Below are positions 1-7,300 of a stretch of 7,719 nucleotides of DNA, one piece after another; the first letter of the stretch is position 1, and each line of letters starts with the position of its first letter. Where the stretch lies: the NCBI GenBank assembly GCA_902836505.1, contig CADFQU010000038.1:1-7719 (forward strand), written 5' to 3'. Below the pieces are notes generated by a model. It was not told the origin of the DNA. It searched no databases and worked only from the letters and a program-made list of their open reading frames with translations. The translations under genes and the position numbers were made by a program. This DNA comes from Streptococcaceae bacterium. GTDB lineage: Bacteria; Bacillota; Bacilli; Lactobacillales; Streptococcaceae.

Positions 1-1
1 A

Positions 2-328
2 ACTAATTTTAGCCGATGAACCAACGGGAGCTCTGGATTCAAAATCTTCCAGATATAAGCGTTCCTTGAGCTCAGTCGCTGCCTTGACCGTAAAGGTTGA
101 GATAAACAATTGCTGGATGGAAATCCCTCTGTGCAATTGATCCAGGATTCGTTGGACCATGACAAAAGTCTTCCCAGAACCGGCCGAAGCTGAGACTAGG
201 ATATTGGTTCCAGACGAATAGATGGCTTCTATCTGCTCAGGTGTCCGCTTTGGTTCCTTATCAGACTGGGCCTCCTGGACTTGGAGGTCTTGAATCTGAC
301 TGGGACTTAGAAATTCAATTGGTTTCAT
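2..328 (-). CDS. rexA: RexA N-terminal fragment (helicase motifs Q, I, Ia), cut after codon 91
   Basis: This is the start of RexA, the helicase-nuclease subunit A of the AddAB/RexAB double-strand-break resection enzyme. Residues 1-91 run from [11 protein letters not shown] to TELKERL. They include a Q-motif-like stretch (RTPEQIEAI, residues 28-36), the Walker A motif ASAGSGKT with Lys53 at bases 170-172, and motif Ia ([15 protein letters not shown], ending at base 56). The ATG (326-328) overlaps the rexB TGA (325-327) as ATGA and is preceded by a strong AAGGAGGA site, which fixes the start and implies translational coupling. From base 55 leftward the frame stays open to the edge, but the residues ([10 protein letters not shown]...) are the antisense of an ABC ATPase gene and do not resemble RexA. 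The rest of RexA is not downstream of this fragment but at 4329-7719, upstream of rexB. As it stands this copy would give only a short, inactive peptide. Confidence 0.9.
   Translation of the reverse strand, partial: MKPIEFLSPSQIQDLQVQEAQSDKEPKRTPEQIEAIYSSGTNILVSASAGSGKTFVMVQRILDQLHRGISIQQLFISTFTVKAATELKERLYLEDFESRAPVGSSAKIS
3..55 (+). pseudogene. Fragment of an ABC-transporter ATPase gene (Walker B / D-loop)
   Basis: The plus strand reads [16 protein letters not shown] from base 3. This is the Walker B strand with its catalytic glutamate (ADEP) followed by the D-loop (GALDS) of an ABC ATPase. The wording [13 protein letters not shown] is typical of Firmicute BceA/MacB-type ATPases that work with FtsX-like permeases in peptide-antibiotic sensing and resistance; that subgroup assignment is inference from one motif. 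After SKSS the frame continues as RYKRSLSS and reaches a TGA at 138-140, but from about base 56 onward the DNA is clearly rexA read on the opposite strand, so the ATPase is cut just after the D-loop and lacks its H-loop. The 5' part lies outside the window. About 55 bp is very short for a gene piece, and this may be an assembly-end chimera rather than a real gene remnant. Confidence 0.6.
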
Positions 329-3300
329 TGATTCAATTCCTCCTTCATTTTTTCTATCCAGGCCTGACGGAGCTTGTCACCAACTGGGCGTTTGTCATAG
401 CGACTTGGGTCCAGCTTCTCCAAGAAACGGGCTTGTCCTAGGTGGAGATTGGCTTCAAATCCCGTAATCGATTTATATTGTTCTACATACGGAGCAATGC
501 TTCGACCATTTTCAGTATAAGGATTGATAGCAAAGTCACCCGACAAGATGCCCTCGGCTGCTTGTTGATAGAGATGGGCATTGTAGAGCAAGAGCAGATC
601 TAGCTCCTCTTGACTCAGCAACATGGCCTTGTTTTTCTCATAGCTCTCCCCTAGTTGGTTAGCTTGGTCTGCCAAGAAGAGCCCCTTGTATTGTTGGGAT
701 TTTAGAACCGCTTGGACAGCATCATCGACCGCCTTGGTATCCTTGAGAGACACTAAGGGATCCGTCTTCTGCAAGTACTTGGCTCCAAAAATCCCCTTGT
801 CAGGATCAAAAGACTTAAAGTCTTTGATAGCAGACAGATAGGTTGGCAACTGGGAGTTGAGTCCATTAAAGAACTTCTCAAAATTAAACTTAGTCTCGCT
901 GGACTTGTAGTCTACCACTCCCAAGGCTCCTGTATTAGAGAGACGGTCAATCCGATCGACCTTGCCCTTGACCAAGAGCGGACGACCATCCTCAAGGGTT
1001 AAGAAGGGACGATCTTCTCGGCCAAAGAGAGCTTCTTCCCCAATGGTTTCGATGCTGTCATTGTGAGCAAGGACACGACCAGTCGCCCGAGCTGTATCCA
1101 GGAGCAATTCTTTTGAAAAAGCAGCCATGGCATTCTCCTGATAAAGGAGGGCAAACTCTGTCTCCTGGCTAGTTTCGTGAATGGCCTTGTTTAAGCGCTC
1201 ATCAAAATCCCCTTCTGAAGGATCTTTCAGCACCCGTTCAAAAATTCGGTGCAAGAAATTCCCATGGCTTCTAGCATCTGGATGCAAGTGCCACTCCTCC
1301 TGCAAGCCTAGGACATAGTGAAGATAATAGCTGTATTGGTTTTGGTAGTAGGTGTTGAGAGCTGAAGCAGACAAAGACAGGGCCTGCCCTTTTGGATAAA
1401 GGACTTCCAGCGTCTCATCCTCTAAGACCTTGGTCGTCAAGCTTTGGCTGATTTGCGGAATGTGCAAGCCTTCTGACGCTAATTTCTTCCTAAGGACACG
1501 AATAGCAACTGCCCAGAAGGTCGCTTCTTCCTTGCTCAACTCCTGGTCTATTTCTCCCTGGTGCAATTCAATCAGTCGAGCTAAGAGAGCCTGGTAAGAC
1601 CCCATATCTTCACTAGAGGCCTTTGCCTTCTTCTGAATGACGGGTAGAGCAAGCGGTTCCTTGGTCAGCTCAAGCAAGTAAGGCGACATCTTGTCATCCA
1701 CTTCATTGACTAAGATAGGACTGGACAAGACTAACTGTTTGGTGGCCGCATTGAAGAGAGACAGGGCGACGAAGCGATTCTTCCGTAAGTTGTCCTGACT
1801 GGCAATTTGGAGATGAGCCTGTTCCCCTGAAGCTTGGTTCAAGACCTGACGCTCTTCATCTGTCAGTAGGGATTGGTCCTTGGCAATCTTAGGGAAGCGC
1901 TCCTGGGTCAAGCCAACGGCATAAACATAGGGAGCTGATAAGGGTTCAATCAAATCATAGGACTGAACTGTCACCACATCTACAGTCGCTGGGACCGTCC
2001 GATAGCTTGCCAACAAGAGCCCTGACAAGAGGATGCTAAGGAAATCATCCAAGGTCACCTTGATTTGATCAAAGACCTGGGCAAATTGTTCTAGCACATG
2101 ACTAAAGGACTTCCAGACCTGGTCATAACGTTCCATCTCCTGCTCAGAGCCACGACTGGCTAAGGTTTGCATGTTTTGCGCCAACTGGGCATCTTGACAA
2201 AACTGGGTAAACTTCTTCAGTAGCCCCTGGCTGGTCTGGCTCTTGGTCTTGTAAAAGTCCTGCAGAGGACCGATGACTTGCTGGCGAATCTGATTGAGAC
2301 GCTCTAGGTCAAATTTTTCCTGGTGGTTGGCTGTAAATTCACGAGAAAAGGCAGCCAAACCCTTGATCTCTGCGAAGCGAACATATTGTTCGAAATGGTC
2401 AATATCCTCTCGTGTCAGCATCCCATAGAGCCCCGTCTTCAAGAGGTTGACCACATCCTCGGCCAAAAACCGATAACGACGAAGGCGATCCAAGGATTCT
2501 ACCCATTGGACCAGGGGATGTTGGGCCATGGATTCACTCTTTCCAAGATAGAAAGGAATCTGGTACTGGTCAAAGATGGTCTTGCGCTGGAGTTGATAAG
2601 CATCTACATCCCCCAAAAGCACCCGAATATCCTTGTAACGCGCTCCCTCATACAGGCGTTGGCGAATGGAGCGGGCTACAGCCTCTAGTTCTTCCTTTTG
2701 ATGGTTGCAGGTCCAAATCTCTACCGCTTCTCGGTCTTGGTCAGATAGCTTCCCCTCTACCTCCGTAAAGTCATAGCGAGCTTCCAAGATTCGCGTCATA
2801 CGACTAAAGGCGTCCTCTTTTCCTTGACCGACGTAGCTTGGCGTGACCTGGTAAGTCCTGGCCAAGTCTAGCAGGAAGTCCACACTGGCCTGGTAGAGGT
2901 TTCCTTCACGAAAGGTCGAGCGATAGGCTTTTTCACTGGCGTAAGCCCCAATAATAACCTCGACACCCTTGTCATGTAGTAAATGAACCAGATAATCCTC
3001 CTCGGCTGAGAAACGGGTAAAGCCGTCAATCACTAAAGCCAAGTCTTTTAACTCCTCATCCAAATCTCCCTTGATCAGGTGAGAGGCAAAACTAGCCAAC
3101 TTAGACTCAGATTCAAAAGAACCTGCAACTAACTGGTCTTGAACAGCCTTCAAGATATGGATCAAGTCTTCTCTCTTCTCCTTATCTGGCAAGGCATCCA
3201 AGTCTGACGGAGTCATCTGGGCCGTCTGCAACTCATGAAAGAGCTGGATCAATTGTTGGATAAACTGGGGATCCTTTTTGAGACGGGCATAGACCTTGAG

Positions 3301-3603
3301 CTCTTCATCTGGCATCTGAGAAAGCACCTTAAAAAAGAGCATACCGAGACCGATATCATCGAGCGCTTGTTGCTGATGGCTTTCATTGAGTGTAAAATAG
3401 CGTGCCATCTGGGCAAAGCGCGTAATGGTGATGGCAAAAGAAGCCTTTTGGTCTAGTAGTTGCAAGACTTTGCGCTCCTTCTCAAAAGACAGAGAGTTGG
3501 GCGCGATATAAAAGACCCGCTTCCCCTCTTCAACCAAGCGATTGGCTTCATCCACCAAGACCTGGGTTAAAGGCGTTCGGATATCTGTATAGACTAATTT
3601 CAT
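325..3603 (-). CDS. rexB: ATP-dependent helicase/deoxyribonuclease subunit B, RexB (complete)
   Basis: This is the 1092-residue AddB-like partner of RexA, within a residue or two of the length I recall for streptococcal RexB. The complex unwinds and degrades DNA ends to produce 3' tails for RecA. The N-terminus ([15 protein letters not shown], residues 30-44) matches the opening strand of AddB-type helicase-like domains, but residues 1-30 have no GxxGxGKT Walker A, so this helicase domain is probably structural and not an ATPase. The C-terminal RecB-family nuclease is well formed: FLHRIF with His785, KVDRID with Asp883, DYK at Asp898-Lys900, then SQLPTYL. The four cysteines that hold an iron-sulfur cluster in Bacillus AddB are absent; there is no cysteine after Cys469, and the stretch corresponding to the last three reads [14 protein letters not shown] (1037-1050). 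The start is an ATG with a modest AGGA at 3615-3618, preceded by its own promoter. Directly downstream is rexA, overlapping by 4 bp. Confidence 0.97.
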   Translation of the reverse strand: MKLVYTDIRTPLTQVLVDEANRLVEEGKRVFYIAPNSLSFEKERKVLQLLDQKASFAITITRFAQMARYFTLNESHQQQALDDIGLGMLFFKVLSQMPDEELKVYARLKKDPQFIQQLIQLFHELQTAQMTPSDLDALPDKEKREDLIHILKAVQDQLVAGSFESESKLASFASHLIKGDLDEELKDLALVIDGFTRFSAEEDYLVHLLHDKGVEVIIGAYASEKAYRSTFREGNLYQASVDFLLDLARTYQVTPSYVGQGKEDAFSRMTRILEARYDFTEVEGKLSDQDREAVEIWTCNHQKEELEAVARSIRQRLYEGARYKDIRVLLGDVDAYQLQRKTIFDQYQIPFYLGKSESMAQHPLVQWVESLDRLRRYRFLAEDVVNLLKTGLYGMLTREDIDHFEQYVRFAEIKGLAAFSREFTANHQEKFDLERLNQIRQQVIGPLQDFYKTKSQTSQGLLKKFTQFCQDAQLAQNMQTLASRGSEQEMERYDQVWKSFSHVLEQFAQVFDQIKVTLDDFLSILLSGLLLASYRTVPATVDVVTVQSYDLIEPLSAPYVYAVGLTQERFPKIAKDQSLLTDEERQVLNQASGEQAHLQIASQDNLRKNRFVALSLFNAATKQLVLSSPILVNEVDDKMSPYLLELTKEPLALPVIQKKAKASSEDMGSYQALLARLIELHQGEIDQELSKEEATFWAVAIRVLRKKLASEGLHIPQISQSLTTKVLEDETLEVLYPKGQALSLSASALNTYYQNQYSYYLHYVLGLQEEWHLHPDARSHGNFLHRIFERVLKDPSEGDFDERLNKAIHETSQETEFALLYQENAMAAFSKELLLDTARATGRVLAHNDSIETIGEEALFGREDRPFLTLEDGRPLLVKGKVDRIDRLSNTGALGVVDYKSSETKFNFEKFFNGLNSQLPTYLSAIKDFKSFDPDKGIFGAKYLQKTDPLVSLKDTKAVDDAVQAVLKSQQYKGLFLADQANQLGESYEKNKAMLLSQEELDLLLLYNAHLYQQAAEGILSGDFAINPYTENGRSIAPYVEQYKSITGFEANLHLGQARFLEKLDPSRYDKRPVGDKLRQAWIEKMKEELNQ
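337..345 (-). promoter_or_regulatory. Ribosome binding site of rexA inside the end of rexB
   Basis: On the minus strand this reads AAGGAGGAA, a near-perfect anti-16S match, about 9-10 bases before the rexA ATG at 328-326. It lies within the last codons of rexB (the EELNQ end), so rexA translation is probably coupled to rexB termination at the ATGA overlap. It supports the chosen rexA start. Confidence 0.85.
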
Positions 3604-3634
3604 AATGTACTAATTCCTGTAAAATGATAGTTCT

Positions 3635-3663
3635 ATTATATCATCTTTGCGCCTTTTCTACAG
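3635..3663 (-). promoter_or_regulatory. Probable rexB promoter with extended -10
   Basis: The minus strand carries TGATATAAT: the perfect -10 TATAAT is at 3640-3635 and the extended-10 TGn at 3643-3641. The hexamer 17 bases upstream (CTGTAG, 3663-3658) is a poor -35, which fits reliance on the extended -10. Transcription would begin near base 3628, giving a leader of about 25 nt before the rexB ATG. Immediately upstream, GGGATTTTCCC at 3663-3673 is a perfect inverted repeat of 4 bp arms that could be an operator, but it is short enough to be chance. No LexA/DinR-like box was recognised. Confidence 0.7.
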
Positions 3664-3691
3664 GGATTTTCCCATCATTCAGGAGATTCAA

Positions 3692-3717
3692 AGCAGATAA
3701 AAAAAGCAGATAAAAAA
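3692..3717. repeat. Two tandem copies of a 13-bp A-rich unit
   Basis: The unit AGCAGATAAAAAA occurs twice head to tail (3692-3704 and 3705-3717). It lies between the rexB promoter and the terminator at 3712-3739, and its second A-run supplies the terminator's U-tract on the minus strand. It is probably a slippage-type duplication with no known role. Confidence 0.6.
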
Positions 3718-3739
3718 ACCAGACAAAATGTCCAGTTTT
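3712..3739 (-). terminator. Rho-independent terminator upstream of rexB
   Basis: On the minus strand AAAACTGGACA (3739-3729), loop TTT, and TGTCTGGTTTT form an 11-bp stem with two G-U wobbles, followed by a run of seven T (3718-3712). On the plus strand the wobbles become two mismatches, so it is oriented for leftward transcripts. It lies 14 bases past the stop of the short open frame at 3754-3822, the usual distance for a gene-end terminator. It insulates rexB from transcription arriving from the right. Confidence 0.75.
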
Positions 3740-3753
3740 AGAATGCAGACTAA

Positions 3754-3822
3754 CTATTTTTTCATAACATGGTTAGATAATTTTTTAAAGTCTTTATATA
3801 TTTTTGAGTCATTTAAACAGAA
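3754..3822 (-). pseudogene. Possible 3' remnant of an unidentified minus-strand gene
   Basis: Between in-frame stops at 3823-3825 and 3754-3756 the minus strand has an open frame of 22 codons reading FCLNDSKIYKDFKKLSNHVMKK. The lysine-rich end, the TAG stop and the terminator 14 bases further on look like the tail of a real gene. The frame is lost exactly at the edge of the structured element (3824), as if the gene had been cut there. No protein family is recognised, and 22 AT-rich codons can easily be chance, so this is tentative. Confidence 0.3.
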
Positions 3823-3823
3823 C

Positions 3824-3964
3824 TAAAACTTTCCGCCGTGAGAAAAGTTCCTGAAACGCAATTGTTTCAGGAACTCGGAATTATTGAGACCTTAGGCTCA
3901 ATAATTAGTCATGGAACTTCTACGAAGTTCGCTGACGTCCGTACTCACCTAAGGAAAGTTTTTA
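3824..3964. repeat. Structured intergenic element with terminal inverted repeats and three hairpins (MITE-like or RNA element)
   Basis: This 141-bp stretch is bounded by inverted repeats TAAAACTTTCC (3824-3834) and GGAAAGTTTTTA (3953-3964), with a second closing stem GTGAG (3838-3842) / CTCAC (3944-3948). Inside are three hairpins in a row: a perfect 12-bp stem at 3846-3857/3864-3875 with a 6-nt loop, a perfect 10-bp stem at 3879-3888/3897-3906 with an 8-nt loop, and a perfect 7-bp stem at 3914-3920/3924-3930 with a 3-nt loop. The loop of the second hairpin contains CCTTAGG (3890-3896), fully complementary to CCTAAGG at 3948-3954, so a pseudoknot is possible. The ends carry TA, as in targets of IS630/mariner-type miniature elements. 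It does not match the pneumococcal BOX or RUP consensus as I remember them. It contains no meaningful ORF. It could be a non-autonomous mobile repeat, a small RNA, or both. Confidence 0.65.
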
Positions 3965-3985
3965 AGAAGAATTTATCTTTAATCT

Positions 3986-4015
3986 AAAAACTCCGGAAAA
4001 CCGGAGTTTTTTTTT
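3986..4015. terminator. Bidirectional rho-independent terminator after the DUF4298-like gene
   Basis: The sequence is AAAAA-CTCCGG-AAAA-CCGGAG-TTTTTTTTT: a perfect GC-rich 6-bp core (3991-3996/4001-4006) extended by A-T pairs. It has nine T on the plus strand and a run of five T on the minus strand. It begins 5 bases after the stop of the small gene at 4021, so it ends the rexA-DUF4298 transcript. In the plus direction it would also end any transcript crossing the structured element. Confidence 0.9.
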
Positions 4016-4020
4016 CATTC

Positions 4021-4326
4021 TTATCGTTCTTTTAACATCTTAGTCGCAAGGTCTAGCATCTCCACTGCCTTTTGGTAATGCTCGTCCAACAAATCGTAGA
4101 CGGCATCTTCCGATAAGACACCACAGTAGACCTCTTCAGGAAAATCTGGCTGATTGGACAGTTCGACATCGTCCATATAGACCTGGCTAGTGTAGTAATC
4201 GCGAAGGGCGATATAGCTAGACTGGCCTGCTTCTACTCGTCGCAAACATGCTTCAAGCTCTTCGATTAAACCTTGGTAGGCGTTGAGATGGCCTTCCATC
4301 TCTTGGATTCGTTCGATAGGAGTCAT
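4021..4326 (-). CDS. DUF4298-like small protein, downstream of rexA
   Basis: This is a soluble, acidic protein of 101 residues with no signal peptide, membrane segment or cysteine cluster beyond two scattered cysteines. It begins MTPIERIQEMEGHL, followed by a helical, probably coiled region (residues 1-38) that is rich in Glu and Leu. The central part contains ALRDYYTSQVYMDDVE, and the C-terminal half has a GVLSEDAVYDLL signature that recalls DUF4298 proteins of streptococci. No enzymatic motif is visible and the function is unknown. The ATG at 4324-4326 lies two bases after the rexA TAA, and its site AAAGGAT (4338-4332) is formed by the last codons of rexA, so the two genes are cotranscribed and probably translationally linked. 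From memory, a gene of this kind follows rexA in pneumococcus. Its constant position suggests a link to RexAB or simply a conserved operon; nothing in the sequence decides. Confidence 0.85.
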   Translation of the reverse strand: MTPIERIQEMEGHLNAYQGLIEELEACLRRVEAGQSSYIALRDYYTSQVYMDDVELSNQPDFPEEVYCGVLSEDAVYDLLDEHYQKAVEMLDLATKMLKER

Positions 4327-4328
4327 GA

Positions 4329-7300
4329 TTAATCCTTTCTATCTGCTAGAGAAACGACTTGTAATTGCTCGCCTCCTAGTAAGATTAAATACGATTCGAT
4401 GCAGTCTATACCATACGAGCGACGGAGGGCTTCTGCGTAGAGTTCCAGTTGGGCTTGGTAGCGATCTAGTAAATCCTGAGGGTTGCGGTAACGGTCTGTC
4501 TTGTAATCAAAGAGAAGAATCCGATCTTCTAGAAGCAAGTAGCCGTCCAAGATCCCCCGAACTACAAAGTCCTGACCACTAGCTGGATCCGTCTTGAGCA
4601 TGGCAAATGGGGCTTCACGATGGACTTTGCCTGACTCCTTGAGCAAGAGTTGGCCCAAGTCAGTCTGGAAGAAGGCTAAGACCTTCTTGAGGTCGATTCG
4701 CTTCTTGACAGCTGGGCTGGCATTGACCTCTTGGAGAATCATTGCTAGGCTCTCTATCGTTGGCATCATCGTCAATGGAATACGTTGCATCAGTTCATGC
4801 ATGGCACTACCGACTGCTGCCCCCGTCACAGCTTCTTCCTTGCCAAAGTTTGGAAACTCAAAGCTTGGTAAGGGAACGGCCACTTTTTCCATGAGATCCA
4901 CTCCTTCGATATCTTGGATGGGTTCATAGAATTTTTTGATTTGACTTGGGGTCCGCACACTAGGGAGTTGGATAGCTGCTTGGTACTGGGTGTTGAGCCG
5001 GTCCACAGATTCTAAGACGTCTAAGGCACGGCGAATCTCTTCTGATTGACGGTTTTCCTTCAGGTCATCGACTGGGAGGGACGTCTTCAACTCCAAGTGA
5101 CCGATTTGCTCCGGCGTCAAGTCTTGGTCGGACACAAAATGAGTCTGATAGGCTAAGTGTTGCTGAGCAAAGACTGCCTGAATGGCATAGAGCCAGTCTT
5201 GGAAACAATTGATCTCCTTCCGAAGAGCTGGGCTCAAGCGTCCATTGACACTGGCTCCCCATTTTCTCTCTTCTAGCCTATCTTGCCGCCCCTTACCGAC
5301 CAAGTAGAGCTTGCGCTCTGCCCGGGTCATAGCGACATAGAGGAGGCGCATCTGCTCCGACAAGGCTGCCAGACGAATCTCTTCGACATTTCGCTGGTAA
5401 GGCAGGGTCTCAATGACCAATCGAACCGCCTCAGGAAGTACCTCTTGATCAGACTCGACAGGAAGATTCGCAATATACTTGATGCCCACCCCATTTTTCC
5501 GACTGATAACGGCATTGGTAGACAGTTCTTTGCCGACAAACTTTTTATCGGTGTTGAGGATAAAGACATAGGGGAACTCAAGTCCCTTGCTCTTATGGAT
5601 GGTCATGAGTTGGACAGCATCCTTAGGAACTGCCTGGGCAACATTGGCCAAGTCGTGCTGGTTTTCCAAGATCTTATCAATCATGGAGATAAAGCGAGGC
5701 AATCCCTTGAAACTAGAGCTTTCGAAGTCATTTGCCCGAAGGGTCAAGGCATAGAGATTGGCCTGCCGTTGGGCACCATTTGGCAGGGCACCCACATAAT
5801 CATAGTAGTGGCGATCCTGGTAAATCTTCCAAAGCAGGTCATAGAGAGAATGCGTCTGGGCATAGTCACGCCAGGCATCCAGTGTCTCCATAAAGCGAGT
5901 GAGTTTCTCTCTTAAGCTTGAATCGATCAACTGAGGAGCACTTCCAGTCTGGTCTAAGGCATGCTGCAGTTTCTCATAGAGATTTTCTGCTTTCTTGCCT
6001 TCAACTCCCTGTAAGGCTATACGAGCTAGCTGGTCCTCGTCAAATTCAAACATGGCTGATTTCATGAGGGCCACCAAGGGATAGTCCTGTAAGGGATTGT
6101 TAATGGTCCGGAGGGTATCCAAGAGGACCATGACCTCAACGGACTGGAGGTAGTTTTCCTCTCCCCCGTCTGCAACAATCGGAATCTGATAGGCTTCAAA
6201 GGCTGAAAGCACCTTGTCGTTACGGGTCCGAGAAGCCGTCAAAAGCGTAATATCTTTGAAGTTTACCCCTTTTTCATTGTGGAGGCGGATGATCTCCTTG
6301 ATGACCAAAAGGACTTCACCTGAGGATAGGCTATCCCCTTCTTGCTCCTCTTCTTCACTTGTTTCAGCCACGTCCTGACTGCCATCATAGAGCAGGAACT
6401 CCGTCTCATAAGCTGGCGTCGGCTCTTTCTTCTCCGGATTGCCCGCTATCAAGCGGTGGCTCTGGTCATAGAGAATCTCCCCAACTTCCTCATCCATGAG
6501 GCGTTCAAAGACATGGTTGGTCGCTTCTAAGACCTCTACATGGCTCCGGAAATTCTCCTTGAGCAGGATCAATTTGCCATCTGCCCCTTCTTCTTGGTAG
6601 GCCTTAAACTTGTCATTAAAAATCTGAGGATCAGCCTGACGGAAGCGGTAGATAGACTGCTTGATATCTCCCACCATGAAGCGGTTGTGGCCATTAGACA
6701 AGAGCTCCAACATCCGCTCTTGAGTGTGGTTGGTATCCTGGTACTCATCAACCATGACCTCATGATAGCGCTCCTGATAGAGACTGCGGATATGAGGAAA
6801 TTCTTCAAGAATCTGGATGGCAAAATGGCTGATGTCGCCAAATTCAAAGGTATTTTCCTGCTTCTTGCGTTCCAAATATGCAATCGAGAAAGCTTGGACA
6901 AAATCCCTGAGCAAGACTAGCAAAGGCAAGGGTTCATCCTTAAAGCGAATCTGATAGGTTAGTTGGTAGTGCTGGGAGGCTGCTGCCCGCAAGGCTTCAA
7001 TGCGTTCTTTGCGTTTGTCATTAAAGGCAGTCGTTAGCTCTTTCAAGTCTTCTTTTCGTGTCGTGATGGTCAGACTTCGTCCGCCGCTGGCACGGGAGAT
7101 CAAGACCACCCGCTCCAAGACCTCAAAAATTGCTTCCTGGCTGGATTTCTCATTGAGACGAGCAATCAAGTCTTGAATAGCGGTGACATTTTCTTGGTAC
7201 TTGGCCCCTGAAAATGCTTGTCCTTCATTAGCCAGATGGAAGGTAAAGAAAGATTCCAATTCAAAGAGTTGCTCTTTTACCTCTTGGGCTAACTGATCCA

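Noticed and set aside
3414..3424. Lactococcal Chi-like site (GCGCGTG)
   Set aside because: The bases read GCGCGTA, one mismatch from the lactococcal site, inside rexB coding sequence. A single near-match to a 7-mer has no weight, and the Chi of this organism is unknown.
3740..3823. Plus-strand promoter driving the structured element
   Set aside because: TATA-rich strings occur (for example near 3796-3802), but none has a matching -35 at proper spacing. AT-richness alone explains them.
3824..3964. Retron msr/msd-like noncoding RNA
   Set aside because: The inverted-repeat ends with internal hairpins superficially resemble one, but there is no reverse transcriptase gene nearby and no identifiable branching-guanosine context.
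3824..3964. Pneumococcal BOX or RUP repeat
   Set aside because: The sequence does not match the boxA/boxC or RUP ends as I remember them. It may still be a different known streptococcal repeat, which only a database search can settle.
5283..5915. Long plus-strand open frame of 210 codons, with others at 6540-6920, 2323-2688, 4283-4582 and 4594-4929
   Set aside because: They lie antisense to rexA or rexB, whose frames carry intact conserved motifs across the same bases. None of them has a recognisable domain.
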